From JAHCHG01 sp041394845 (lineage in GTDB: Bacteria > Acidobacteriota > Blastocatellia > Pyrinomonadales > Pyrinomonadaceae): a stretch of DNA of 64,000 nt. Both the position numbers and the translations under genes were made by a program. The notes under the pieces were generated by a model. That model made no database searches. It saw nothing but the letters and a program-made list of their open reading frames with translations, and was not told the DNA's origin. Shown here piece by piece: positions 34,857 through 43,214 of the stretch (position 1 is its first letter; the number at the start of each line of letters is the position of its first letter). The DNA lies in NCBI GenBank assembly GCA_041394845.1, contig JAWKHL010000001.1:1860001-1924000 (forward strand), written 5' to 3'.

Positions 34857-35789
34857 ATGGCTAAACGTAATAAAATCACGGTTGTAGGTGCGGGAAACGT
34901 CGGGGCGACAGCCGCCCATTGGGTCGCCAGCAAAGAACTGGCCGATGTCGTTCTGGTTGACATCGTCGAAGGCACTCCTCAGGGGAAATCGCTTGATCTG
35001 GCCCAGGCCGCTCCGATCGACGGTTTCGACGTCAAACTCGTCGGAGCCAATTCCTACGAAGAAACCAAGGATTCCGACGTCATCATCATCACGGCCGGGC
35101 TTCCCCGGAAACCGGGGATGAGCCGGGATGATCTGCTGAAAACCAACGCCGAGATCGTCGGCAAAGTAACCGATGAGGTCGCCAAATACTCGCCCGACGG
35201 GTTCATCATCGTCGTTTCCAATCCGCTTGATGCAATGGCTCAGGTCGCGTTCAAGCGTTCGGGGTTTCCGAAAAACCGGGTGATGGGAATGGCCGGCGTT
35301 CTGGACTCGGCCCGGATGCGTTGTTTTCTGGCCGAAGCTCTGGATGTTTCGGTTGAAAATGTTACGGCGTTCGTCCTCGGCGGACACGGCGACACGATGG
35401 TTCCGTTGCCGCGTTATTCGACCTGTGCCGGAATCCCGGTCACCGAACTCCTGCCCGAAGACAAACTCAACCAGATCATCACCCGAACGGCCAACGGCGG
35501 CGCGGAGATCGTCGGGCTTTTGAAAACCGGTTCGGCCTTTTACGCGCCGAGTTTGGGAGCGGTCGAGATGGCCGAGGCCATTCTCAAAGACAAAAAGAAG
35601 ATTCTGCCCTGCGCCGTTTATCTTGAAGGGGAATACGGCATCAACAATCTGTTTGTCGGCGTTCCGGTCAAACTCGGCAAAAACGGTGTCGAACAGATCA
35701 TCGAGATCAGCCTTTCCAACGATGAACGCGCCGCGCTTCATAAATCGGCCGGCGCGGTTCAGGAACTGGTCGATGTTCTCGGCATTTAA
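34857..35789 (+). CDS. mdh: Malate dehydrogenase (LDH-like type)
   Basis: A 310-residue NAD-dependent malate dehydrogenase of the TCA cycle. The Rossmann start ITVVGAGNVGATAAHWVASK is followed by the NAD-specificity Asp (VVLVDIVEG). The substrate loop GLPRKPGMSRDDLLKTNAEI has Arg residues for a C4 dicarboxylate, and the catalytic His is in LGGHGDTMVPLPRY. These fit MDH better than lactate dehydrogenase. It is monocistronic, with a terminator directly after. Confidence 0.96.
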   Translation: MAKRNKITVVGAGNVGATAAHWVASKELADVVLVDIVEGTPQGKSLDLAQAAPIDGFDVKLVGANSYEETKDSDVIIITAGLPRKPGMSRDDLLKTNAEIVGKVTDEVAKYSPDGFIIVVSNPLDAMAQVAFKRSGFPKNRVMGMAGVLDSARMRCFLAEALDVSVENVTAFVLGGHGDTMVPLPRYSTCAGIPVTELLPEDKLNQIITRTANGGAEIVGLLKTGSAFYAPSLGAVEMAEAILKDKKKILPCAVYLEGEYGINNLFVGVPVKLGKNGVEQIIEISLSNDERAALHKSAGAVQELVDVLGI

Positions 35790-35822
35790 TACCTCAGGGA
35801 GAATGAGTTTTTTTCTCGGATC

Positions 35823-35854
35823 AAGGGAAGTGAAAGGGGTTTCACTTCCCTTTT
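35823..35854. terminator. Bidirectional terminator after mdh
   Basis: AAGGGAAGTGAAA pairs with TTTCACTTCCCTT around a GGGG loop with A and T tracts on both sides. It overlaps the last codons of the convergent membrane-protein gene. Confidence 0.85.
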
Positions 35855-36309
35855 GCTTTGCTCGCGAAATTGAATATGAACGAAAGATAGATCCCGACCG
35901 TCAGGGTTACGCCGAGCCACAAAAGCATTTCCAGAAGAACCAGCGCCAGAGGTTCGAGCATCACATTAAAAGGCAGATAAAATTCAAACCAGGGGATCAT
36001 CAATGCCCATTGGATCAGGCCGAAAGCGATCCCACGGCGAAACCATCCCGTTCCCAGTTTGTCATTGAGCCACAGAAAAACTCCTCCCGCAATCGCTCCG
36101 ATCACGATCAAACCGATCGGGACGATCAAGGGGTTTCCGGCCACCCGCGGCAATGGTTCCTGAAAAAAAGAATCGAGGAACTTGCGGCTTTGTATTTCGG
36201 GATCGGCCAGAATTCCCTGCGCTCCGGAAAGAACGAAAAACAACATCATCGACAAATACCAAACGATCCCGGCCGTTAAGATGCCGAAAATTCCCCTGAA
36301 ATTTTTCAT
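35842..36309 (-). CDS. Four-helix membrane protein of unknown function
   Basis: A 155-residue protein with four hydrophobic segments: GIFGILTAGIVWYLSMMLFF, LIVPIGLIVIGAIAGGVFLW, IAFGLIQWALMIPWFEFYLP and LLEMLLWLGVTLTVGIYLSF. The first loop is extracytoplasmic and charged. I use ATG 36309 (GGGAAA upstream) rather than a TTG twelve bases earlier. No family is recognised. It converges on mdh and shares its terminator. Confidence 0.7.
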   Translation of the reverse strand: MKNFRGIFGILTAGIVWYLSMMLFFVLSGAQGILADPEIQSRKFLDSFFQEPLPRVAGNPLIVPIGLIVIGAIAGGVFLWLNDKLGTGWFRRGIAFGLIQWALMIPWFEFYLPFNVMLEPLALVLLEMLLWLGVTLTVGIYLSFIFNFASKAKGK

Positions 36310-36442
36310 AATGTTTCCCAATACGAACCATTTTCTGAAAAGGTTTGTAAAATGGTCGGTTTTTTTTTAATCGCAAAAACGCTCAAAATTTGTTGTCCAT
36401 AATAAAGAGCCCCCTTTTTTTAATTTAATATTGGAGTTTGAT

Positions 36443-37348
36443 ATGACGCCGCCCCTTTTAGTAAAACTTGAATGTAAGCAGTGCGGAGAAATTCTCTGGG
36501 TAATCGGTTCCGATTACCCCGATGAGGATGGAAAAGCGGTAAGTTATTCGGAAAGAGGTTATTCCTGCAACGGATGCGGTGATTCAAAAGCAAGTTTCAA
36601 TGTGCTGGAACAATCTCCGCCCGGATTCCTCATGCAACTGGGGTTTATGCTTCCGGAAGAGGAGGCGTACTGGATGGAAATTCTGAGAGCCAATTTCCCC
36701 GATCATCCGAGATTAACCTCCAAAAAAAATTTGAATTATGATCTTCCCCCCAGTCCGTTTGTTTCGTGGGAATTGGATATTAATTCTCCCATCGTGATAA
36801 ACGAGGGAACCGACAAACCTCCACCCGAACCGCCCGATTTTCGGGAGCCGGTTGCCGATCTTGAAATAATCCCGCTTGAAAATCGCCGGCCGACTCTATA
36901 TCTGGCCCGGATCGATGAGGAATCCCTTCTGGATGAAGCCGATTTTTACATCGGGGTGAATGGCGATGCCGATCCGACAAAAATAATATCTACGACGTCG
37001 CGCCTCATAAAAATCGTCTGGATCGAGGTCATGGATCAGGCCATCGGTTCCGCTCTGCCCGGCCTACAGGTTCATTATGCCCCCCCGCCGAAGGAGTTTG
37101 TAACCCGGAGTTTACCCGAGGAAATCATCCAACAAACCGGATTCGGCTCTTTTTTTCTGGATACGCTGACCGGCTTTCAGTTTTTTCGGCTGGAAAAAGA
37201 TGGTCCTTACTGGAAAGGAATCAGGGAAAGTAAAAACATCGCGATCAGGATTCCCGATGAGTTTTCCAATCTGCGCCTAAGATTTTACGCCGACCGCTCT
37301 CACTGGCTGAGGGCCGACCAAAGGGACCAGAACCGATCAGCTTACTAA
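36443..37348 (+). CDS. Unknown protein with N-terminal zinc-ribbon
   Basis: A 301-residue protein whose first 50 residues hold two Cys pairs (CKQCGEI and CNGCGDS) typical of a zinc ribbon. The rest is mixed, with a Pro-rich linker (KPPPEPPDF) near the middle and a C-terminal domain without known motifs. ATG 36443 is preferred, since TTGGAG at 36431 is its ribosome site. Its 3' end overlaps holA by 4 bp in convergent orientation. Function unknown. Confidence 0.75.
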   Translation: MTPPLLVKLECKQCGEILWVIGSDYPDEDGKAVSYSERGYSCNGCGDSKASFNVLEQSPPGFLMQLGFMLPEEEAYWMEILRANFPDHPRLTSKKNLNYDLPPSPFVSWELDINSPIVINEGTDKPPPEPPDFREPVADLEIIPLENRRPTLYLARIDEESLLDEADFYIGVNGDADPTKIISTTSRLIKIVWIEVMDQAIGSALPGLQVHYAPPPKEFVTRSLPEEIIQQTGFGSFFLDTLTGFQFFRLEKDGPYWKGIRESKNIAIRIPDEFSNLRLRFYADRSHWLRADQRDQNRSAY

Positions 37349-38388
37349 AAACTCAAAAGTTCGTAAACCAACATTTCGATCTGAAGGCGGGAGCCGGTTT
37401 TTCCGCCCCCGCCGCGCGAGGTCTTGATGGCAAGATCGGTTTCGGCGATTTTATTTAAAACCCGGCTCAATTCCTCGCGGTCGGCCCGTCGGGCCGAGGC
37501 GATGAATTCCTCATGCTTGAAGGGCGGCATTTTTATTACCCGCAGAATCTCCCTCCGTTCGACGCCTTGTCCCATCAGTTCCTTGGCCAGAGCGAGTTTG
37601 CGGAAATTGCTGGCGATCAGGCCCAAAAGCATCAACGGTTCGGCCCCGTCATCAAGGAGTTTTTTCAGAATATGAATGGTTTTGCCCTTGTTTTTGACCA
37701 TCAGATTATCGGTCAAACCGAAATTGTCGATCACCCGCGAATTAGCCACCAGAGATTCGACCAGTTCAAATGTGATCAGATCATCGGGCAAAGCGGCGGC
37801 CGCCACCTTTTCGATCTCGTTGGTCAGTCGCCGGACGTTGTTGCCGACCAGAGCGACCAGTTGCCGGACCGCCTTGTCCTCCGCCCGCGCACCGAGTTCC
37901 CTGATCTTATCGTTGGCCCATTTGATCAGTTCGTTATCGCTCAGTTGGGCAAATTCAACGGCAACGCACTTTTCCAAAAGAAGCCGCGCCACCTTCCGTC
38001 GTTTATCGAGTTCTTCGGCAACAAAAATGACGATCGACGTTTCCGACGGGCGCTCCAGATAACGGTTTAAAAGCGGTTCGTCTTCCTCTTTCAGATTCTC
38101 TCTTTTGCCCGGAGCGGAAATTATGATGTCAGAAACCCGGACGATGCGGCGCGATGCGATCATCGGCAATTGCTCGGCATCGGAAAGGGCGTGGCTTATC
38201 GGGCTGTCATTGAGGCTGTACTCGATCTCGTTGAACTCCCTCAGAGAAGAATCCGCCAAAACCAGATCGGCAATGGTTTTGGCCGCCAGATCGCGCAAAA
38301 AAGTCTCGGCGCCGAATAAAAGATAAACCGGCGCGAACTCCCTTTTTTTTAATTGATTGCGCAATTCCTCGCGTCCCAAAACCGCCAT
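37345..38388 (-). CDS. holA: DNA polymerase III subunit delta
   Basis: A 347-residue clamp-loader subunit that opens the beta clamp. The N-terminus (LKKREFAPVYLLFGAETFLR) and the region EEDEPLLNRYLERPSETSIV match HolA; the middle NNVRRLTNEIEKVAA is the conserved lid helix segment. It lacks a functional P-loop, as expected for delta. It is downstream of an LptE-like gene, as in E. coli (lptE-holA), which strengthens both calls. Confidence 0.92.
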   Translation of the reverse strand: MAVLGREELRNQLKKREFAPVYLLFGAETFLRDLAAKTIADLVLADSSLREFNEIEYSLNDSPISHALSDAEQLPMIASRRIVRVSDIIISAPGKRENLKEEDEPLLNRYLERPSETSIVIFVAEELDKRRKVARLLLEKCVAVEFAQLSDNELIKWANDKIRELGARAEDKAVRQLVALVGNNVRRLTNEIEKVAAAALPDDLITFELVESLVANSRVIDNFGLTDNLMVKNKGKTIHILKKLLDDGAEPLMLLGLIASNFRKLALAKELMGQGVERREILRVIKMPPFKHEEFIASARRADREELSRVLNKIAETDLAIKTSRGGGGKTGSRLQIEMLVYELLSF

Positions 38389-38417
38389 AATTTAATCTGG
38401 AAAACCGCTTACTATTG

Positions 38418-38588
38418 TGTAAATTAAAAAAACTTCAGTTTAGTGATGGGTGATAGGTGATGGGTGATGGGTGAAAAGTTAAACAGATAATATCAGACAG
38501 TAGATCCGGATAATCGGAAAATTAAGTTTTATCCCATCACCCATCACCCATCACAAATTTAACAAAACTTCAGTTTTTTAAATTTACA
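38418..38588. repeat. ~170-bp inverted-repeat element with heptamer arms, upstream of holA
   Basis: Outer arms TGTAAATT (38418-38425) and AAATTTACA (38580-38588) enclose two direct copies of AAAACTTCAGTTT (38429-38441, 38564-38576). Inside are GTGATGG-type arrays (38443-38477, five units) and the inverse array CCATCAC x3 (38534-38554). It fills most of the lptE-holA gap. It may be a small mobile or fold-back element; it carries no gene. Confidence 0.65.
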
Positions 38589-38636
38589 GAGTACTTACTT
38601 TTTCAACCTTTTATCACTTGAACTTTTAAACTCTCC

Positions 38637-39200
38637 CTAATGCTTTTCCTCTTTGACCCCGATCCCGTTGACGATGGCCGAGACGACCGATTCGGCAAAA
38701 GCCCGGGCCATCCGTCCGACCGCCGGATCCTCCTCATTGAAAAAGGAACGCGGGTCGTCGGAAAATTCGAACGAATCGCGGAAGATGAAATTTTGGTTGT
38801 CGTAGAGGATCTTGCCGGCCTCGATGTCGCGGATGGTAACGGCCGCCACGATCGTCACCTCGTAAACGCGGGCCCGGCCCTCACGATCGAGTAGAACTCC
38901 TGAAAAATTGAAATCCCGGATCGTCCCCTCGACGACCGCATCGGCCCCCTCGCGCGAACCCTGAACTTTCAGTCCCCGTCCGCGGCGGATGATCTCTCGC
39001 GAAACCGCTTCGGTGAAACGCGTCGCCACTCGGTATCTGGCTCCCGCCACCTCAAATTGAAAAGCCGGAACGGCCACCGTTTTGATGTTTTTGGGCAAAC
39101 CGGAATTGGTCACCGGTTTGTAACACCCCCTAAAACCCGAAACCAAAAACAAAACCCCCAGAATGAACCCGGCGCGCCCCAAATATTTCAGCAAACCCAT
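38637..39200 (-). CDS. lptE: LptE-like lipopolysaccharide-assembly protein
   Basis: A 187-residue envelope protein. The N-terminal hydrophobic segment (GFILGVLFLVSGFRGCYKP) ends in a Cys that may be lipidated, although the lipobox (FRGC) is weak. KTVAVPAFQFE, TRFTEAVSREIIRRG and ADAVVEGTIRDF follow the LptE pattern, and DFNFSGVLLD adds to it. LptE plugs the LptD barrel that inserts LPS in the outer membrane. Its order with holA copies that of proteobacteria. Confidence 0.82.
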   Translation of the reverse strand: MGLLKYLGRAGFILGVLFLVSGFRGCYKPVTNSGLPKNIKTVAVPAFQFEVAGARYRVATRFTEAVSREIIRRGRGLKVQGSREGADAVVEGTIRDFNFSGVLLDREGRARVYEVTIVAAVTIRDIEAGKILYDNQNFIFRDSFEFSDDPRSFFNEEDPAVGRMARAFAESVVSAIVNGIGVKEEKH

Positions 39201-39210
39201 AAAAGTACTA

Positions 39211-39253
39211 CCCCGATTTGAATAAATCTTTTACTGAATTTATCAGATCGGGG
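39211..39253 (-). terminator. Hairpin between folP and lptE
   Basis: CCCCGATTTGAATAAAT is largely complementary to ATTTATCAGATCGGGG. It lies after the folP stop and just before the lptE start on the minus strand. The U-tract is weak, so it may be a partial terminator. Confidence 0.5.
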
Positions 39254-39275
39254 GATTATTCTAAAGTCGCTCGAT

Positions 39276-40166
39276 TTAAACCGAGGTCCGCTTCGTCCGC
39301 TTCCCGGTTTGTCTTTTGATCGCCTCCGTCACCCGCAGGGCCTCGGCCGTTTCCCTGACCTCGTGAACCCGAACCACCTCGGCCCCGTTCCAGACGGCGA
39401 TGACCTTGGCGGCCAGAGTTCCGTTTGATCTTTGATCCGCCGGCACATCGTTCAGGATCTTTCCGATAAAGGATTTTCGGGAAGCGCCGACCAGGATCGG
39501 ATATTGGGGAAACTGACGGCGGATTTTATCGAGCCGGCCGATCAATTCTAGATTCTGTTCCAGGGTTTTGCCGAATCCGATCCCGACATCAAGACAGATC
39601 CGGTCAGATTTCACCCCGAAATCGAGGGATTTTTCAATGGCCCTTTGAAAATCGGCGGAAACTTCAAGAAAAATGTCCTCCACCGGTTCCTGCCGATGCA
39701 TATTTTCAAAACCGCCCCGCGAATGCATCAATACCAGTCCGGCGCCGGTTCGGGCCGCCACCGCGGCCATCCCTTGGTCGAACCGCAAACCGGAAATATC
39801 GTTGACGATCTCCGCTCCGGCCTCGATCGCCCTTTCGGCCACAGCGGCCTTACTGGTGTCGATCGAAACCGGCACATCAAATTTTCCGGCGATGGCTTCG
39901 ATCACCGGAACCACCCGCCGAATCTCCTCTTCGGCTGGGACCGGCCGACTGTCGGGTCTGGTCGATTCTCCGCCGACGTCCAAAATGTCCGCTCCCTCGG
40001 AGATCATTTTCCCGGCTTGCCGGAGGGCGTCGTCCGGAGAAAAGAACTTTCCGCCGTCGCTGAAACTGTCCGGCGTCACGTTGAGAATCCCCATGATAAG
40101 GGTTTTCTCCCCCCGGATGATCTCCCGTTTCGAGGTTCTCCAGATTCGCGGTTTCGAGTCGGTCAT
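39276..40166 (-). CDS. folP: Dihydropteroate synthase
   Basis: A 296-residue TIM-barrel enzyme that joins p-aminobenzoate to dihydropterin pyrophosphate in folate synthesis; it is the sulfonamide target. Loop 1 LNVTPDSFSDGGKF and loop 2 DVGGESTRPDSRPV are intact, as are VSIDTSKAAVAERAIEAGA and LVGASRKSFIG. The last ~20 residues are basic and not conserved. It starts 13 bp after the Tat-cupin gene, so the two share an mRNA. Confidence 0.96.
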   Translation of the reverse strand: MTDSKPRIWRTSKREIIRGEKTLIMGILNVTPDSFSDGGKFFSPDDALRQAGKMISEGADILDVGGESTRPDSRPVPAEEEIRRVVPVIEAIAGKFDVPVSIDTSKAAVAERAIEAGAEIVNDISGLRFDQGMAAVAARTGAGLVLMHSRGGFENMHRQEPVEDIFLEVSADFQRAIEKSLDFGVKSDRICLDVGIGFGKTLEQNLELIGRLDKIRRQFPQYPILVGASRKSFIGKILNDVPADQRSNGTLAAKVIAVWNGAEVVRVHEVRETAEALRVTEAIKRQTGKRTKRTSV

Positions 40167-40179
40167 CCTGTTCGAAAAA

Positions 40180-40986
40180 TCAGTGGTGTTGTTTCCCGTA
40201 TTTTTTCAGGGCGGTTTCGACATCCAGAATCCTGGCTCGCAGGAGGTCATCGGAAATCCGTTCCGCCGCATCAATATCCAGATTGTGAATATCGGTTTTT
40301 TGGCCTTTCAGATCGAGCATTATGACGTCAAAGGTAAAGGCCGCTTCAGTATCGGCGATGAACCAATGGACGTTATCCTTTTCGTCGGAAATCGAGGAAA
40401 AATCTCCGGGGCCGATCAGTTTGTCAATGGTCGGTTTGACGATCAGATGTTCATCTTCGAAACGGACCTTTTCGAAATGCTTCAGGGCAAATTCACCTTT
40501 GATGACCAGATGGGCCGAGGTCATATTGCTGTGCCCGTGCGGAATGACGGCCCGCCCCTTTTTCATTCCGAAGATCTTTTTGACGTAAAAGGTCTTTTCC
40601 GGGAGCCCTTCGATGGCCGGAAAACTGACGTTGCGGGTATTGACGCCCAGATCCGGATATTCGAACTTTCGGGTCAGTTTCTCGAAATCAATGAATTTCA
40701 GAAGCTCTTCCAATTCGATCCGGGAATACAACCGGTCTATTTGTTTCTGCCAGTCCAGAGGCGAGATCTTCGATATTTGCAGATCACCGCAAAACTCGTT
40801 CAGTTCGACCGACCAATGCTTTAAGATCGGAGCAACCGAGGGCTCCACGAAATCGTTTTTCCCCGAAACGATCAGACTTTTTTCGCCCGAGCAGGCGGAA
40901 AAAAGGGTTTCAAACAGTGAGAAGGTCAAAACCGCGCCCAGCATTTTTCGACTGAAATCCCTCCTTGAAATTTCCTCCTCAGCCAT
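40180..40986 (-). CDS. Tat-exported cupin-like protein
   Basis: A 268-residue protein. ATG 40986 has AGGAGGAG upstream and starts MAEEEISRRDFSRKMLGAVL, a twin-arginine (SRRDF) signal; the hydrophobic segment ends FSAC, so it may be a Tat-exported lipoprotein. A cupin-like stretch (AVIPHGHSNMTSAHLVIKGE) has three His that could bind a metal; FEDEHLIVKP and VHWFIADTEAAF complete the barrel. The exported metal cupin role is inferred. Operonic with folP, though no functional link is apparent. Confidence 0.78.
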   Translation of the reverse strand: MAEEEISRRDFSRKMLGAVLTFSLFETLFSACSGEKSLIVSGKNDFVEPSVAPILKHWSVELNEFCGDLQISKISPLDWQKQIDRLYSRIELEELLKFIDFEKLTRKFEYPDLGVNTRNVSFPAIEGLPEKTFYVKKIFGMKKGRAVIPHGHSNMTSAHLVIKGEFALKHFEKVRFEDEHLIVKPTIDKLIGPGDFSSISDEKDNVHWFIADTEAAFTFDVIMLDLKGQKTDIHNLDIDAAERISDDLLRARILDVETALKKYGKQHH

Positions 40987-41040
40987 AAAACTCTCTCCTC
41001 CTAAAGGATTTTCCCAAACATTATACACCCCGAAATGACA

Positions 41041-41080
41041 AAAAAAAGGCAAAAGCCCGAAAAATGCTTTTGCCTTTTTT
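41041..41080 (-). terminator. Terminator of ftsH
   Basis: GGCAAAAGC pairs with GCTTTTGCC, with the flanking A and T runs extending the stem. It sits directly after the ftsH stop on the minus strand and works in either direction. Confidence 0.88.
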
Positions 41081-41100
41081 CTTCTTACTTTTGCCCTGAA

Positions 41101-43047
41101 CTAAGCCGTCGCCGGGTTGTTTCCGGTGATCGGAGGAAGAATCGGTTTTTTGAAAGGATTCTTCCGCGAAGATTCTTCGGGTTCCGGCGATCCGTCGTCG
41201 TCCGACGAGGGATCGTCGCCGTCGAGCGGAAGTCCGGCCACAACCCGCCGGATCTGAACTCCGTCGAGAGTCTCGTATTCCAGCAAGGCCTCGGCCAGCC
41301 TGACCATTGCATCCGAATTCTCGGTGATCACCCGCTTGGCGTATTCATATTGTTCGGCGATGATCTTTTTGACCTGCTCGTCGATCTTGATGGCCGTATC
41401 TTCGGAATAATCGCGATGCTGGGCGATCTCTCTTCCGAGGAAGATCTGCTCGTCCTTTTTACCGAAGGTCAGCGGCCCCAGGGGGCTCATTCCGTATTCG
41501 CAAACCATGGCCCGGGCCAGTTCGGTCGCCCGTTCGATGTCATTCGAAGCGCCGGTGGTGATCTGATCTTCACCGAGATAAATCTCCTCGGCGATCCGGC
41601 CGCCCATCAAAATGGCGATCTGACTGGTCAGATGCTCTTTGGTGTAGCTGTGGCGGTCGCCTTCCGGCAACTGCTGGGTAACGCCGAGAGCCATTCCGCG
41701 AGGAATGATCGAAACCTTGTGAACCGGATCGGCCGAAGGAACCTTCAGACCGACCAGCGTATGACCGGCTTCGTGATAGGCCGTCAGACGTTTTTCCTCG
41801 TCCGACAGAACCATGCTCTTGCGTTCGGCGCCCATCAGGACCTTGTCTTTGGAGATCTCGAAATCGGACATCGAAACGACCTTTTTGTTGTAACGGGCCG
41901 CGTTCAAAGCCGCTTCGTTGACCAGATTGGCCAGATCGGCTCCGGTGAATCCGGGAGTTCCGCGGGCGATAACGCTGATATCGACATTTTCGTCGAGCGG
42001 GATCTTCCGCGTATGGACTTTCAGGATTCCCTCGCGTCCCTTGACATCCGGCCGACCGACCATCACGCGGCGGTCGAAGCGCCCCGGTCTTAAGAGGGCC
42101 GGGTCGAGAACATCGGGTCGGTTGGTCGAAGCCATCAAAATAACGCCGTCGTTCGATTCGAAACCGTCCATCTCGACCAGCAGTTGATTGAGCGTTTGTT
42201 CCCTTTCGTCGTGGCCCCCGCCGAGCCCGGCACCGCGATGACGTCCGACCGCGTCGATCTCATCGATAAAGATGATGCAGGGGGCGTTTTTCTTGCCCTG
42301 CTCGAACAGGTCGCGAACGCGACTGGCTCCGACTCCGACGAACATTTCGACGAAATCCGATCCCGAAATCGAGAAGAACGGAACGTTTGCTTCGCCCGCT
42401 ACGGCCTTCGCCAGCAGAGTTTTTCCGGTTCCGGGAGGGCCGACCATCAAAACGCCCTTGGGAATTTTTCCGCCGAGTTTCTGGAATTTTTGAGGATCTT
42501 TTAAGAATTCGATGATCTCCTGTAATTCCTCTTTGGCCTCCTCAACCCCGGCCACGTCCTTAAAAGTGACGCGCTTTTGCTGGTTGTTCAGCAATTTGGC
42601 TTTGGATTTCCCGAAGCTCAGAGCCTTGTTGCCGCCGGCCTGCATTTGCCGCAAAGTGAAGGCAAGAAAACCGATCAGCAAAAGGAACGGAAGGGCATTT
42701 ATCAAAACAATCCAGGGCCACCCGCTCGATTGAGGTTCCTCTTTAATCTCAACCTGAGCGCTGGTATTGGCTTCGTTAAAATCCGTAACTTTTTTCAAAA
42801 GCATTTCCCGCATCGGATCGCTGCCCAATTCGGTGTAGAATTTCTTGTCATCTTTGGTGGTAAATTCCACCCGGGATGCTTTGAAGAAGGCCTCTTTAAA
42901 CTCCTTATTCTCAATGCGCACAATGGCTGCACTAATGGTCAATTCTTCGGGCGTGCCGGATTGTTTGCTTTGCAGAAAATAGACAAACAACAGCGCGCTG
43001 GAGATTATCATTAACCATAATAAGACTTGTTTTGCTTTAGAACTCAA
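41101..43047 (-). CDS. ftsH: ATP-dependent zinc metalloprotease FtsH
   Basis: A 648-residue membrane-bound AAA+ protease for quality control of membrane and regulatory proteins. Order: N-terminal membrane helix (VLLWLMIISSALLFVYFLQS), periplasmic domain, second helix (WPWIVLINALPFLLLIGFLA), AAA domain with Walker A GPPGTGKT, Walker B IIFIDEIDAVGR and second-region TNRPDVLDPALLRPGRFDR, then zinc site HEAGH. The C-terminal tail is acidic and Pro-rich. Downstream of tilS, a classic neighbour. Confidence 0.98.
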   Translation of the reverse strand: MSSKAKQVLLWLMIISSALLFVYFLQSKQSGTPEELTISAAIVRIENKEFKEAFFKASRVEFTTKDDKKFYTELGSDPMREMLLKKVTDFNEANTSAQVEIKEEPQSSGWPWIVLINALPFLLLIGFLAFTLRQMQAGGNKALSFGKSKAKLLNNQQKRVTFKDVAGVEEAKEELQEIIEFLKDPQKFQKLGGKIPKGVLMVGPPGTGKTLLAKAVAGEANVPFFSISGSDFVEMFVGVGASRVRDLFEQGKKNAPCIIFIDEIDAVGRHRGAGLGGGHDEREQTLNQLLVEMDGFESNDGVILMASTNRPDVLDPALLRPGRFDRRVMVGRPDVKGREGILKVHTRKIPLDENVDISVIARGTPGFTGADLANLVNEAALNAARYNKKVVSMSDFEISKDKVLMGAERKSMVLSDEEKRLTAYHEAGHTLVGLKVPSADPVHKVSIIPRGMALGVTQQLPEGDRHSYTKEHLTSQIAILMGGRIAEEIYLGEDQITTGASNDIERATELARAMVCEYGMSPLGPLTFGKKDEQIFLGREIAQHRDYSEDTAIKIDEQVKKIIAEQYEYAKRVITENSDAMVRLAEALLEYETLDGVQIRRVVAGLPLDGDDPSSDDDGSPEPEESSRKNPFKKPILPPITGNNPATA

Positions 43048-43214
43048 CTTTTATTGCCTCCAAAAATAACTTTCATCAATTCATTGAAAGTTTTTATTCC
43101 AACTTCCGTTACAGATTTCTTTGATGAAAGTATTTCCTCTTTCGTTGTTTTTCAATGCGCTGTAACGGTTTCAAAAAACCTAACCCTTGATTGTAAATGC
43201 CCATAAGTGTTTTT

